A stretch of 64,000 bases of DNA from Gillisia sp. Hel_I_86 (GTDB lineage: Bacteria; Bacteroidota; Bacteroidia; Flavobacteriales; Flavobacteriaceae): the NCBI RefSeq assembly GCF_007827275.1, contig NZ_VISE01000001.1, positions 2,170,001-2,234,000 on the forward strand, given 5' to 3'. Under the pieces are notes generated by a model. That model was given only the letters and a program-made list of their open reading frames with translations. It was not told the DNA's origin and ran no database searches. The position numbers and the translations under genes were made by a program. Below are positions 37,774 through 47,216 of the stretch, piece by piece (the stretch's first letter is position 1; each line of letters starts with the position of its first letter).

Positions 37774-38138
37774 CTTAAAAACATGTTTATCCAGATGTTT
37801 CTGGAAAGTCGAAGTATTATTGGCATTAAAACAATCAAAGTCAAGGTAATTGCAAAAAAGGTGGTCATTAGTCCGCCCCCAATAAAAACATAAGCGATTA
37901 TAAAAGCGCCAACAGATACTGCAACTCCCAAAGCATAGCTCACATACATAGCTCCAAAGAAAAAAGAAGGTTCCATTTTATATTTAGTTTGGCAATAAGA
38001 ACATCTCTCATACATATCAAAAATGCGCGTAATTTTATATGGATTGGATTCTTTGTACATGCTTTCTTTTTGACAAACAGGGCAAGTACCTTTGAAAATA
38101 CTGTATAATTTGGTGCCTTGCAAGAATTTCATTTCCAT
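37755..38138 (-). CDS. DUF983 family membrane protein
   Basis: A 127-residue protein with a zinc-ribbon-like N-terminal half (GTCPVCQKES and ERCSYCQTKY) and two membrane helices (YVSYALGVAVSVGAFIIAYVFIGG; FFAITLTLIVLMPIILRLSRNI). DUF983 proteins are widespread in Bacteroidota and alphaproteobacteria; their role is not established. Confidence 0.85.
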   Translation of the reverse strand: MEMKFLQGTKLYSIFKGTCPVCQKESMYKESNPYKITRIFDMYERCSYCQTKYKMEPSFFFGAMYVSYALGVAVSVGAFIIAYVFIGGGLMTTFFAITLTLIVLMPIILRLSRNIWINMFLSYKEAA

Positions 38139-38190
38139 TTTTTTAGCAATGCAAAAATAGTCATCTTTGCAAAAATATTAGAACAATAAA

Positions 38191-40104
38191 ATGCTTAACA
38201 TTCATAATTTATCGATATCATTTGGCGGGGAGTACTTGTTCGATGAAATTACCTTCAGGTTGGGGGCGGGAGACCGCGTGGGGCTTATAGGTAAGAACGG
38301 GGCCGGAAAATCGACGATGCTCAAAATTCTATCTGGCGAACAAGAACCGGACACCGGACAAATTGCCAAGGACAAAGAGCTTAAAATTGGGTTTTTAAAG
38401 CAGGATATAGATTTTATTCAGGGAAGAACGGTTATTGAAGAGGCGCAACAGGCGTTTGTGGAGATCAAAGCTATAGAGAAGAAAATAGATTATTTAAATG
38501 ATCAATTGGCTACAAGGACAGATTATGAAAGCGATAAATATATGGATCTCATTCATGATTTAACCGAAATCACCCATCAATACGAAATTATTGGCGGATA
38601 CAATTATCAAGGTGAAACCGAAAAAGTGCTTATTGGGCTTGGTTTCGAGCGTGATAAATTCGATAAACTCACCGATACTTTTTCTGGGGGATGGAGAATG
38701 AGAATAGAACTTGCAAAACTTTTGCTCCAGAGCAACGATATTCTATTGTTGGATGAGCCTACCAATCACTTGGATATAGAATCTATAATTTGGCTAGAAT
38801 CATTTTTAACCAATTATCCGGGCTGTGTGATCATTGTATCTCACGATAAGATGTTCTTGGACAATGTAACCAATAGGACTATCGAGATCTCCTTAGGAAA
38901 GATTTACGATTATAAAAAGCCATATTCAAAATACTTGGTTTTACGTCAGGAATTAAGGGAGCAACAACTAGCTTCTCAAAAAAATCAGGCAAAGCAGATT
39001 GAGCAAACAGAGAAACTTATCGAGAAATTTCGTGCCAAAGCATCCAAGGCATCCATGGCGCAGTCTTTAATAAAAAAACTGGATAAGGTAGATAGAATTG
39101 AAGTAGATGAAGATGACAATGCGGTTATGAACTTGCGTTTTCCAGTTTCCATACAACCTGGTAAAATTGTTATTGAAACGGAGGGGATCGGGAAAGCCTA
39201 TGATAAGGCCCAGATATTAGAAGAAATAGACCTGCTAATAGAACGAGGTAGTAAAATCGCCTTTGTAGGGCAGAACGGACAAGGTAAGACCACATTGGCT
39301 AAAGTAATAGTTGGCGAAATTGGACATACTGGAAAGTTGAAACTTGGGCATAACGTGCAGTTGGGATATTTTGCCCAGAATCAGGCCGACGAATTGGATG
39401 GCGAAAAGACGGTGCTGGATACCATGATAGATGCCGCTACAGAGTCTACTAGAAGTAAGGTTAGGGATATGTTGGGTTCATTCTTGTTTAGAGGGGACGA
39501 GGTTAGCAAGAAAGTGAAGGTGCTTTCTGGAGGTGAAAGAAATAGATTGGCGTTATGTAAGCTATTGCTGCAGCCTTTCAATGTGCTTATTATGGATGAG
39601 CCCACCAATCACTTGGATATCAAATCCAAAAACGTACTAAAAGAAGCGTTAAATAGCTTTGAAGGAACACTTATAATTGTTTCTCACGATAGGGATTTTC
39701 TTCAGAGCTTAACCCATTCTGTGTACGAGTTCAAGGATAAAAAGATCAGGGAATATTTGGGCGATATAGATTTTTATCTGGACCAGCGCAATGCTGAAAA
39801 TATGCGTGCGATCGAAAAAAAGGATAAAGTTCAAAAAGAAGTTTCCAATAATTCGAATTCCAAACAATCCTATAACGATCAAAAAAAGTTTAAATCCCTT
39901 CAGAATAAATTAAGCAATACCGAAGCAAAAATCAATAAGCTGGAGAAAGAAGTGAAATCCAAAGACCTTGAAATGGCCACAGATTATAATAAAGCTATTG
40001 CAAAACCCCATTTTTTAGAAACTTACAAGAAGAAGAAAAAGGAAATAGAGACTTTGATGAAATCATGGGAACAGCTTCAAGAGGAGCTAGAGCTAATTTC
40101 TTAA
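38191..40104 (+). CDS. ABC-F family ATP-binding protein
   Basis: A 637-residue soluble protein with two ABC ATPase domains and no membrane segments. Walker A motifs are GKNGAGKST (N-domain) and GQNGQGKTT (C-domain); signatures are FSGGWRMR and LSGGERNR; both Walker B regions are followed by the D-loop EPTNHLD. A charged linker joins them and a coiled coil ends the protein (about 555-637), as in Uup-type members. ABC-F proteins act on ribosomes or, for Uup, in genome stability. Confidence 0.93.
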   Translation: MLNIHNLSISFGGEYLFDEITFRLGAGDRVGLIGKNGAGKSTMLKILSGEQEPDTGQIAKDKELKIGFLKQDIDFIQGRTVIEEAQQAFVEIKAIEKKIDYLNDQLATRTDYESDKYMDLIHDLTEITHQYEIIGGYNYQGETEKVLIGLGFERDKFDKLTDTFSGGWRMRIELAKLLLQSNDILLLDEPTNHLDIESIIWLESFLTNYPGCVIIVSHDKMFLDNVTNRTIEISLGKIYDYKKPYSKYLVLRQELREQQLASQKNQAKQIEQTEKLIEKFRAKASKASMAQSLIKKLDKVDRIEVDEDDNAVMNLRFPVSIQPGKIVIETEGIGKAYDKAQILEEIDLLIERGSKIAFVGQNGQGKTTLAKVIVGEIGHTGKLKLGHNVQLGYFAQNQADELDGEKTVLDTMIDAATESTRSKVRDMLGSFLFRGDEVSKKVKVLSGGERNRLALCKLLLQPFNVLIMDEPTNHLDIKSKNVLKEALNSFEGTLIIVSHDRDFLQSLTHSVYEFKDKKIREYLGDIDFYLDQRNAENMRAIEKKDKVQKEVSNNSNSKQSYNDQKKFKSLQNKLSNTEAKINKLEKEVKSKDLEMATDYNKAIAKPHFLETYKKKKKEIETLMKSWEQLQEELELIS

Positions 40105-40292
40105 GTTTTTAAGGTTGATTGCCCGTATTTATGGCAGTGGTTTAGGAATTTAAATGATTCTCCGCATACTGCCACGAATTCACGAATAATTTCCCCAGAT
40201 GTTTTAAAACCAATAATTCGTGTATTTCTGACCAAGAATCCTATTTATTATCTTTGCTGCCCCACAAAAATTTCAGAAATCTGCGAGAGGAA

Positions 40293-40430
40293 ATGATTAG
40301 AAGTAGCCAACATGTTTTAGAGCATGCTTTGGATACTATTGTGGCAAGAACTCAACAGTTACTTAAATTTCATGTGGTTTATCAGTTGGCTATGGTCAAG
40401 TCTTTGTTCTTTTCTCTAGCATCGAAGTGA
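40293..40430 (+). CDS. Possible 45-residue frame, unknown
   Basis: ATG at 40293 preceded by GAGAGGAAA, a reasonable ribosome-binding sequence. The product starts MIRSSQHVLEHALDTIVART and ends with a hydrophobic patch and SLASK. No family recognised; it could be the remnant of a decayed gene rather than a functional one. Confidence 0.2.
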   Translation: MIRSSQHVLEHALDTIVARTQQLLKFHVVYQLAMVKSLFFSLASK

Positions 40431-40626
40431 TCTTTACTCTTTAATCAAACACTAATGATTTATAGCTTGGAATCCTAAAACCCTTGAAAAAATATATAGT
40501 CAAAGGAAATGGAATGAATTTAAAAAACATCTCAACTACGCTCTATGTAACTACAAAAACATTTGTGGTACTTAATAGGATATGCACTTTTAAGATAATT
40601 AAATGTATTATTGATTAAACGCTTTA

Positions 40627-40634
40627 TACTTTTG
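40627..40634 (+). promoter_or_regulatory. -7 box upstream of the efflux operon
   Basis: TACTTTTG matches TAnnTTTG, 29 bases upstream of the adaptor ATG. Confidence 0.45.
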
Positions 40635-40663
40635 CAAGTCTAACATGTAATTAAAATTAAGTA

Positions 40664-41794
40664 ATGCGTAAAATTATCCTTTCCATACTAGGAGTGATTC
40701 TGGTTATAGCGGCCATTTTTGTTGCAAAGGCAATTATAGAAAGCAATACAAAAGAAAGACCTCCAGCTAAAAAGGTTGTTAAAACGGTTTACGTACAAAC
40801 GGTCAATAATACTACGGTTCCCATTGTGATCCCGGCAAACGGTACTGTCACTGCTTTACAAAAAAACACTCTTTTTTCTGAAGTAGAAGGAATTTTTAGA
40901 AACAGCGCCAAGCCATTTAGGCCGGGGCAAGAATATTCCAAGGGTCAAGTATTAATAAGAATTGATGCAGCAGAATACGCTGCTAATGTACGTGCGGCCA
41001 AAAGTGAATTATATAATAAGATAGCGGCCGTAATGCCAGATCTTAGATTGGATTATCCCGATGTCTACCCAAAATGGGAGGCTTATTTAAATAATTTCGA
41101 TGTTAATAAAAGCTTGCCCCCTCTTCCAGCATCTTCTTCAGAGCAGGAAAATTATTTTATTTCGGGGCGAGGGATCGTTTCTGGGTATTACAATATCAAA
41201 AATCAAGAAACCAGATTGAACAAATTCATTATAGTGGCTCCATATAATGGGGTGCTAACAGAAGCACTTGTTACAGAAGGCTCTTTGGTAAGGCCTGGAC
41301 AAAAATTAGGGGAATTTATAGATCCTTCGGAATATGAATTGGAAGTTGCTGTAAGAAAATCCTTTAGCGACCTATTGGAAGTGGGAGAGCAAGTTGCCCT
41401 CAACAATCTTGAAGGAACACAGCAATTTAAGGGTGTGGTGAGCAGGGTAAACAGCAAAATAGATTCCAATTCCCAAACCGTACAGGTCTTTATAAAAATA
41501 AAAGATGCAAAGGTAAAAGAGGGAATGTACCTTGAAGCAAATTTGGAAGCCAGAGATGTGGAAAAGGCCTTATCTATCCCAAGAAATCTACTGGTAGACA
41601 AAAACAAAGTATATATAGTTGAAAACAACACCTTGCAATTAGCTAAAATTGATGCAGTACATTTTTCATCGGAATCTGTTGTGATAACAGGATTAAAAGA
41701 TGGCACCCAATTAATCTCTGCACCGGTTCCAGGTGCATTTGTGGGGATGCCGGTGGAAATAAGTGATAATTCCAGTGTAGCTAAAACCAATTAG
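40664..41794 (+). CDS. RND efflux periplasmic adaptor subunit
   Basis: A 376-residue membrane-fusion protein. One N-terminal membrane helix (IILSILGVILVIAAIFVAKAII) anchors it; lipoyl halves are TALQKNTLFSEVEG and NKFIIVAPYNGVLTEALVTEGSLVRPGQKLGEFID, flanking a short helical hairpin, then a beta-barrel domain. It bridges the RND pump and the TolC-like channel encoded just downstream. Substrate unknown. Confidence 0.92.
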   Translation: MRKIILSILGVILVIAAIFVAKAIIESNTKERPPAKKVVKTVYVQTVNNTTVPIVIPANGTVTALQKNTLFSEVEGIFRNSAKPFRPGQEYSKGQVLIRIDAAEYAANVRAAKSELYNKIAAVMPDLRLDYPDVYPKWEAYLNNFDVNKSLPPLPASSSEQENYFISGRGIVSGYYNIKNQETRLNKFIIVAPYNGVLTEALVTEGSLVRPGQKLGEFIDPSEYELEVAVRKSFSDLLEVGEQVALNNLEGTQQFKGVVSRVNSKIDSNSQTVQVFIKIKDAKVKEGMYLEANLEARDVEKALSIPRNLLVDKNKVYIVENNTLQLAKIDAVHFSSESVVITGLKDGTQLISAPVPGAFVGMPVEISDNSSVAKTN

Positions 41795-41796
41795 TT

Positions 41797-44700
41797 GTGA
41801 GAAAAATCATCAGTTATTTTATAAAGTTTGAAGTTGCCGTAAATGTCGTGATCTTTGCTTTTGTGATTTTTGGGGTCATAGGCGTTTTAAATATGAAATC
41901 TTCCTTTTTTCCTTTGGTGGATTCAAAAATCATTACCATAAATGTTGCCTATCCAGGTTCTTCCCCAGAAGAGATAGAAGAGGGGATTATCCTTAAGATC
42001 GAAGATAATTTAAAAGGTTTGGTAGGGATAGACCGGGTAACCTCCACAGCCCGGGAAAGTGGTGGATCTATAACCGTGGAAATCGAAAAAGGGGAAAATA
42101 TCGATGCCCTGCTTGCGGAAGTTAAAAATGCAGTAGATAGGGTACCAAATTTTCCTTCGGGAATGGAACCTTTGGTGGTTGCAAAGCAAGAGCAAATAAG
42201 GCCCACAATTAGTTTTGCCGTTAGTGGGGAGAATATTCCGCTGGCTACTTTAAAGCAAATAAGTCAGCAAATAGAAAATGACCTCCGAGCGATAGACGGA
42301 ATTTCCCAAATTAGTATTTCAGGATATCCTGATGAGGAAATTGAAATAGCTGTTAGCCAAGAAGACCTTTTGGCGTATAACCTTACGTTCGAGGAAGTAG
42401 CTGCCACTGTGGCAAATGCCAATATTCTTTCTACTGGGGGAACCATAAAAACCAACGCCGAGGATTATTTGATAAGAGCAAATAACCGCTCTTATTATGG
42501 CGATGCTTTAAACGACCTAGTGGTACGTGCCAGCACATCCGGGCAAACAGTTCGTTTGGGGGATATCGCAGAGATTAGGGATCGTTTTTCTGAAACTCCC
42601 AATGCTACGTATTTTAACGGCAACAATTCCGTAAATATTCAAATAAGCAATACAAACAGCGAAGACCTTGTTTCTACGGCAGAAAAAGTTCATGAATATA
42701 TTGAGGATTTTAATGAGAAAAACACCAATGTTAGGCTCGATGTAGTAAGCGATTCGTCAATTACCTTGAATCAGCGAACCTTGCTGTTATTGGAAAATGG
42801 CTTTATTGGAATCTTGCTGGTACTCTTCTTTTTATCCTTTTTTCTGAATACCAGATTGGCTTTTTGGGTAGCTTTTGGATTGCCGGTTGCCTTTTTGGGC
42901 ATGTTCATTTTCGCCCAACAATTTGGGGTTACCATAAATGTGCTGTCCCTTTTTGGGATGATCATCGTTATTGGGATTTTGGTGGATGATGGGATTGTGA
43001 TTTCAGAAAACATTTATCAGCATTACGAAATGGGGAAAACCCCGGTAAAAGCTGCGATAGATGGAACCATGGAAGTGGTGCCGCCAATTATTTCGGCAAT
43101 TATAACTACCGTCTTGGCATTTGGGACCTTCTTATTCCTGGACAGTAGGATTGGAGAATACTTTGGCGAGGTTTCCACAGTTGTTATCCTAACCTTGACC
43201 GTTTCCTTGGTAGAAGCTTTAATTATTCTTCCTGCCCATATTGCACATTCCAAGGCCCTAAAAAGAGATACAGGGAATGGAAGGGAGAATAAAAAGGGAA
43301 TGGCCAAAGTCTTCAACAAATTAAGAGGCTTCAATAGGACAGGAGATAAAATAATGTCCTACTTACGAGATAAGACCTATAGCCCGATACTTAAATTTGT
43401 ATTAAAGCAGCAGATATTGAGTTTCTCTATTTTATTGGTGTTTCTTATCCTTACCATAGGCGCCATTGGAGGGGGTTGGATACGGGTTACTTTGTTCCCG
43501 AGTATTGCCAGTGATAGGGTTTCCATAGATCTTTTAATGGCCGAGGGCACGAACCCTGCTAAAACAGATTCTATTATAAGTATGGTAGAAGCGGCTGCAT
43601 GGAGGGTAAATGAGGACTATACTTCTAGGCAATCCGGAAATAAACAAGTGGTGGAAAACATAATAAAACAAGTGGGGCCAGGCAACAATAAGGCTTCCCT
43701 ACAGGTTAACCTTTTGCCGGGAGAAGAACGCGATTTTGGTTCCCCGGAAATCACAAACTCCATTAGGGAGGAAGTAGGGCCAGTGTTTGGAGTGGAAAGC
43801 CTCACATTTGGTTCTGGAGGAAATTTTGGGGGAAGTCCCGTTTCAGTGTCGTTACTTGGAAATAATATTTCTGAATTGGAGGCTGCCAAGGAAGAGCTTA
43901 AAGCCACTTTAGAAGATAACTCTTTGCTTAAGGATGTTACAGATAGCGACCCGAAAGGGATCAAGGAAATCGATATAAAATTAAAGAACAATGCATATGC
44001 TTTGGGGCTGGATCTTAACAGCGTGATGAGGCAAATTAGAAATGCGTTTTTTGGGGCGCAAGCACAAAGGTTTCAACGAGGACAGGATGAAATTAGGGTG
44101 TGGGTTCGGTATGACCTGGAAGCTAGGTCGTCTATTACCCAATTAGATGATTATAGGTTGCTCACTCCTTCTGGAAATCGTGTCCCTTTTAGGGAAATCG
44201 CAACTTACGAGATCGTTCGTGGCACCGAATCTATAAGCCATTTAGATGGGAAAAGGGAAATAAGGGTAACAGCAGATATGGAAGATCCAAACGGATCTGC
44301 AACAGATATTCTACAGGATATTCAGGATAATATAATGCCGGATATTCTCGCACAATATCCTTCATTATCTGTTTCCTATGAAGGCCAAAATCGCGAAGCT
44401 GGCAAGCTTAGTAGTTCTGCCAACAAGGTATTGCCAATTGTATTGTTTTTAATTTATGCAACCATCGCTTTTACTTTTAGAAGTTACAGTCAACCCTTGT
44501 TATTGATGCTCATGATCCCTTTTAGCGTAATTGGGGTAGCATGGGGACACTGGATCCATGGGTTTCCAATAAATGTGCTTTCAGCTTTAGGGATTATTGC
44601 CCTAATTGGGATCATGGTAAATGATGGATTGGTTTTTATAGGCAAGTTCAATAGCTTTTTGGTGGAAGGGATGAAGTTTGAAAAGGCGCTCTATGAAGCG

Positions 44701-45003
44701 GGCCGTTCCAGGTTTAGAGCAATATTTTTAACCTCCATTACCACAATTGCGGGATTAGCTCCCTTGATTTTCGAAAAGAGCAGACAAGCACAATTTTTAA
44801 AACCTATGGCAATTTCCATAGCTTACGGAATTGGGATTGCAACTGTACTTACATTAGTATTACTGCCCTTATTTCTTTCTATCAGTAATAATATTAAAGT
44901 AGGGAGTATATGGTTGGCCACCGGGAAAAAAGTTGAGAATGAAGAAGTTGAAAGGGCTATTAAAGAACAAAAAGAAAAGGAAGTTCATGAAGCACATCAC
45001 TAA
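41797..45003 (+). CDS. RND family efflux permease
   Basis: A 1068-residue inner-membrane pump of the AcrB/HAE family: twelve membrane helices in two homologous halves, each followed by a large periplasmic loop. Conserved AYPGSSPEEIE, FGMIIVIGILVDDGIVISENIYQH (proton-relay acidic residues in helix 4) and the matching second-half GIIALIGIMVNDGLVFI are present. It starts with GTG, two bases after the adaptor's stop, and overlaps the TolC gene by 17 bases. Confidence 0.94.
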   Translation: MRKIISYFIKFEVAVNVVIFAFVIFGVIGVLNMKSSFFPLVDSKIITINVAYPGSSPEEIEEGIILKIEDNLKGLVGIDRVTSTARESGGSITVEIEKGENIDALLAEVKNAVDRVPNFPSGMEPLVVAKQEQIRPTISFAVSGENIPLATLKQISQQIENDLRAIDGISQISISGYPDEEIEIAVSQEDLLAYNLTFEEVAATVANANILSTGGTIKTNAEDYLIRANNRSYYGDALNDLVVRASTSGQTVRLGDIAEIRDRFSETPNATYFNGNNSVNIQISNTNSEDLVSTAEKVHEYIEDFNEKNTNVRLDVVSDSSITLNQRTLLLLENGFIGILLVLFFLSFFLNTRLAFWVAFGLPVAFLGMFIFAQQFGVTINVLSLFGMIIVIGILVDDGIVISENIYQHYEMGKTPVKAAIDGTMEVVPPIISAIITTVLAFGTFLFLDSRIGEYFGEVSTVVILTLTVSLVEALIILPAHIAHSKALKRDTGNGRENKKGMAKVFNKLRGFNRTGDKIMSYLRDKTYSPILKFVLKQQILSFSILLVFLILTIGAIGGGWIRVTLFPSIASDRVSIDLLMAEGTNPAKTDSIISMVEAAAWRVNEDYTSRQSGNKQVVENIIKQVGPGNNKASLQVNLLPGEERDFGSPEITNSIREEVGPVFGVESLTFGSGGNFGGSPVSVSLLGNNISELEAAKEELKATLEDNSLLKDVTDSDPKGIKEIDIKLKNNAYALGLDLNSVMRQIRNAFFGAQAQRFQRGQDEIRVWVRYDLEARSSITQLDDYRLLTPSGNRVPFREIATYEIVRGTESISHLDGKREIRVTADMEDPNGSATDILQDIQDNIMPDILAQYPSLSVSYEGQNREAGKLSSSANKVLPIVLFLIYATIAFTFRSYSQPLLLMLMIPFSVIGVAWGHWIHGFPINVLSALGIIALIGIMVNDGLVFIGKFNSFLVEGMKFEKALYEAGRSRFRAIFLTSITTIAGLAPLIFEKSRQAQFLKPMAISIAYGIGIATVLTLVLLPLFLSISNNIKVGSIWLATGKKVENEEVERAIKEQKEKEVHEAHH

Positions 45004-46315
45004 AACGCTATTCATTTTTATAATTTTTTTCTGCGGAATTGGTTTTGCACAAAATAAAGTGTTAACCAAGGATGAAGCGATCATAAAAACCTTGGAAAAC
45101 AACTATGGTATTAAGCGATCTCGAAATTTAATTGATATAGCCGATAATAATCAAAGCCTTTTGAATTCCGGTTATCTACCAAGTTTATCGGCAAACGCAG
45201 GAACAAATTATAATATTGAGAATATTCAAGCACAACTTCGGGGTGGGGAATCTCAAAATTTAACAGGAGCCGAGACCAAGCGATACAACGCCTCCCTTAA
45301 CTTAAATTATACGCTATTTGACGGCCTAGGTAGGTTATACAACTACAAGCAGTTAAAAGAGCAATATAAGTTAACCGAACTAGAGGCGAGGGAAACCATA
45401 GAGAATACGATTCTGCAATTATTAAGTGTTTATTTTGAAGTGGCTCGATTAACAGAGAATGTGAGCGTGTTAAATGAAACTTTGGAAATATCCAAACAGC
45501 GAATTACAAGGGCCCAATATCAATTTGATTATGGGCAAACCTCAAGACTGGGAATTTTGAATGCTGAAGTAGATGTGAATAATGATAGCATCGCATTGTT
45601 AAATACACAACAGCAGCTGGAAAACACAAAAAGGGATCTGCTTGTGATATTGAATGAACCAGAAAAGGAGCTTCAATCTGTTGCGATAGACACGACAATT
45701 AATTTTTTGTCTGAAATTGAATTGGAAGAATTTATAAAAACTTCAAATTTAAATAACGTTAGCCTTTTACAGGCAGAAAGCAATTTGTTGATTTCAGACT
45801 ATGATATCAAGGTTTCTAAATCTGGATATCTCCCCACCTTAGGACTTACGGGCTCGTATGGCTGGAACAATAGCAATCTTCCATCTACATCTTTTGTGCA
45901 AACAAATACTTCTACTGGATATTCTGCGGGACTAAACTTAAACTGGAACTTATTTGATGGGGGAAGTACAATTACCAATATTAAAAATGCTCAAATTAGA
46001 CTAGAGAATCAACAATATCTAAAAGAGCAGTTGATCTTGGAAGTACAGCGGGATATAGCAAATTCTTGGGGAAACTATCAAAACAAGAAATATATCTATA
46101 AAGTCCAGGAGAAGAATGTCCTAACCAATGAAGATAATTTTAATAGGTCTCAAGAGCAATTTAAGCTGGGCCAGATATCTTCCATAGAATTCCGACAGGC
46201 ACAAATTAATTTATTGAATGCGCAAACCAACAAGAATTTGGCAAAATACGATGCTAAGTTTGCCGAATTACAGGTATTGCAATTAACCGGGCAACTTCTT
46301 AATTTAGAGTTTTAG
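44987..46315 (+). CDS. TolC family outer membrane efflux channel
   Basis: A 442-residue outer-membrane factor with signal peptide (MKHITKTLFIFIIFFCGIGFAQ), two repeated helical OEP regions (about 25-220 and 240-440), and the family's alternating helical heptads (LTENVSVLNETLEISKQRI; SQEQFKLGQISSIEFRQAQINLLNAQ). ATG 44987 is chosen since it begins the signal peptide; upstream in-frame codons lie inside the pump gene. Third gene of the tripartite operon. Confidence 0.93.
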   Translation: MKHITKTLFIFIIFFCGIGFAQNKVLTKDEAIIKTLENNYGIKRSRNLIDIADNNQSLLNSGYLPSLSANAGTNYNIENIQAQLRGGESQNLTGAETKRYNASLNLNYTLFDGLGRLYNYKQLKEQYKLTELEARETIENTILQLLSVYFEVARLTENVSVLNETLEISKQRITRAQYQFDYGQTSRLGILNAEVDVNNDSIALLNTQQQLENTKRDLLVILNEPEKELQSVAIDTTINFLSEIELEEFIKTSNLNNVSLLQAESNLLISDYDIKVSKSGYLPTLGLTGSYGWNNSNLPSTSFVQTNTSTGYSAGLNLNWNLFDGGSTITNIKNAQIRLENQQYLKEQLILEVQRDIANSWGNYQNKKYIYKVQEKNVLTNEDNFNRSQEQFKLGQISSIEFRQAQINLLNAQTNKNLAKYDAKFAELQVLQLTGQLLNLEF

Positions 46316-46340
46316 TTATTCTTTATTTAAAATATTTTGA

Positions 46341-46523
46341 ATGTTGGAGCATGAATTTACCTGCCCTTACTGTTGGGAAAGCATCACGATGCTTTTGGAT
46401 AGCTCTGTGGCTCATCAAACTTATATTGAAGACTGTGAAATTTGTTGCAACCCAATAGGGATAAATGCCATTTTTGAAGATCATATGCTGCAAGCCTTCG
46501 ATGCTAAAAATATCGAGCAATGA
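46341..46523 (+). CDS. CPXCG motif-containing cysteine-rich protein
   Basis: A 60-residue protein of the Cys_rich_CPXG family: EFTCPYCWESITMLLDSSVAHQTYIEDCEICCNPI. Two CxxC-type pairs probably bind zinc. The family is found in proteobacteria and Bacteroidota; its function is unknown. It lies 25 bases after the TolC gene. Confidence 0.85.
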   Translation: MLEHEFTCPYCWESITMLLDSSVAHQTYIEDCEICCNPIGINAIFEDHMLQAFDAKNIEQ

Positions 46524-46603
46524 TTTTTTAGCTAAAAAATTAATCATATCATAATTTAATTGTTAAATTTATAGTTATTGTAAATTTATTAAACACCCTA
46601 ATT

Positions 46604-46957
46604 ATGATTTCTACTTTCGAATTTGCCAATCACGTAGTTGGGCTTATAATAGATAAAGATATTGAGGAAGGGAATTTGGAAGCTGTACACGAAACTATTC
46701 TGGAGAAAATTGCAGAATTTGGGGAAATCAATATTTTCTGCGAAATCGCACATGGAAAACATATTGCCTTCAAGTGTTTAATGGACGAACTAAAGTTCAA
46801 GTTTGAAAATTCCAAAAACATAGATAAATTGGCAATTGTTACAGACCTTTCTTGGCTAAGGGCGGTTATGAACATCAATGATCTTATTGTCCATACCAAC
46901 ATTCATCCTTATGAAATCAAGGATCGCATGGATGCCATCCAGTGGGTTTCTCAATAG
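46604..46957 (+). CDS. SpoIIAA-like (STAS fold) protein, paralogue 1
   Basis: A 117-residue protein of the SpoIIAA-like family, a STAS-type alpha/beta fold: EFANHVVGLIIDKDIEEGNLEAVHETI, then INIFCEIAHGKHIAFKCLMDELKF, then IDKLAIVTDLSWLRAVMNI. A phosphorylatable Ser at the anti-anti-sigma position is not obvious. Its paralogue of identical length is at 48741-49094. Confidence 0.82.
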   Translation: MISTFEFANHVVGLIIDKDIEEGNLEAVHETILEKIAEFGEINIFCEIAHGKHIAFKCLMDELKFKFENSKNIDKLAIVTDLSWLRAVMNINDLIVHTNIHPYEIKDRMDAIQWVSQ

Positions 46958-47216
46958 GATTTTATTGTATATTAATTTTTTATGTATATTCGTTTTTTGT
47001 CCTAATAGTATTTCGTCACCCTGAGACCTGGGATAAAAAAAATATCTAGCGTAGGAAATTGACGTGGTTTTTCAATTCTCTAATGAGATCCTGAAATGAG
47101 TTCAGGGTCTATAATACGCAAATAAATGAAAATAAGTCGATGGTAATTTATTTCAGGGTCTCAATATTGGATTGATTAACATTGAAATGAGATTCTGAAA
47201 CAATTCCGTTGCTATC

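Larger units (their letters stand above)
40105..40663. other. 559-base gap with one possible small frame
   Basis: No established gene is seen. Near 40165-40215 the string ATTCGTG and its complement CACGAAT recur, giving inverted-repeat potential. A 45-codon frame occupies 40293-40430 and is listed separately. The right end is the promoter region of the efflux operon. Confidence 0.5.
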
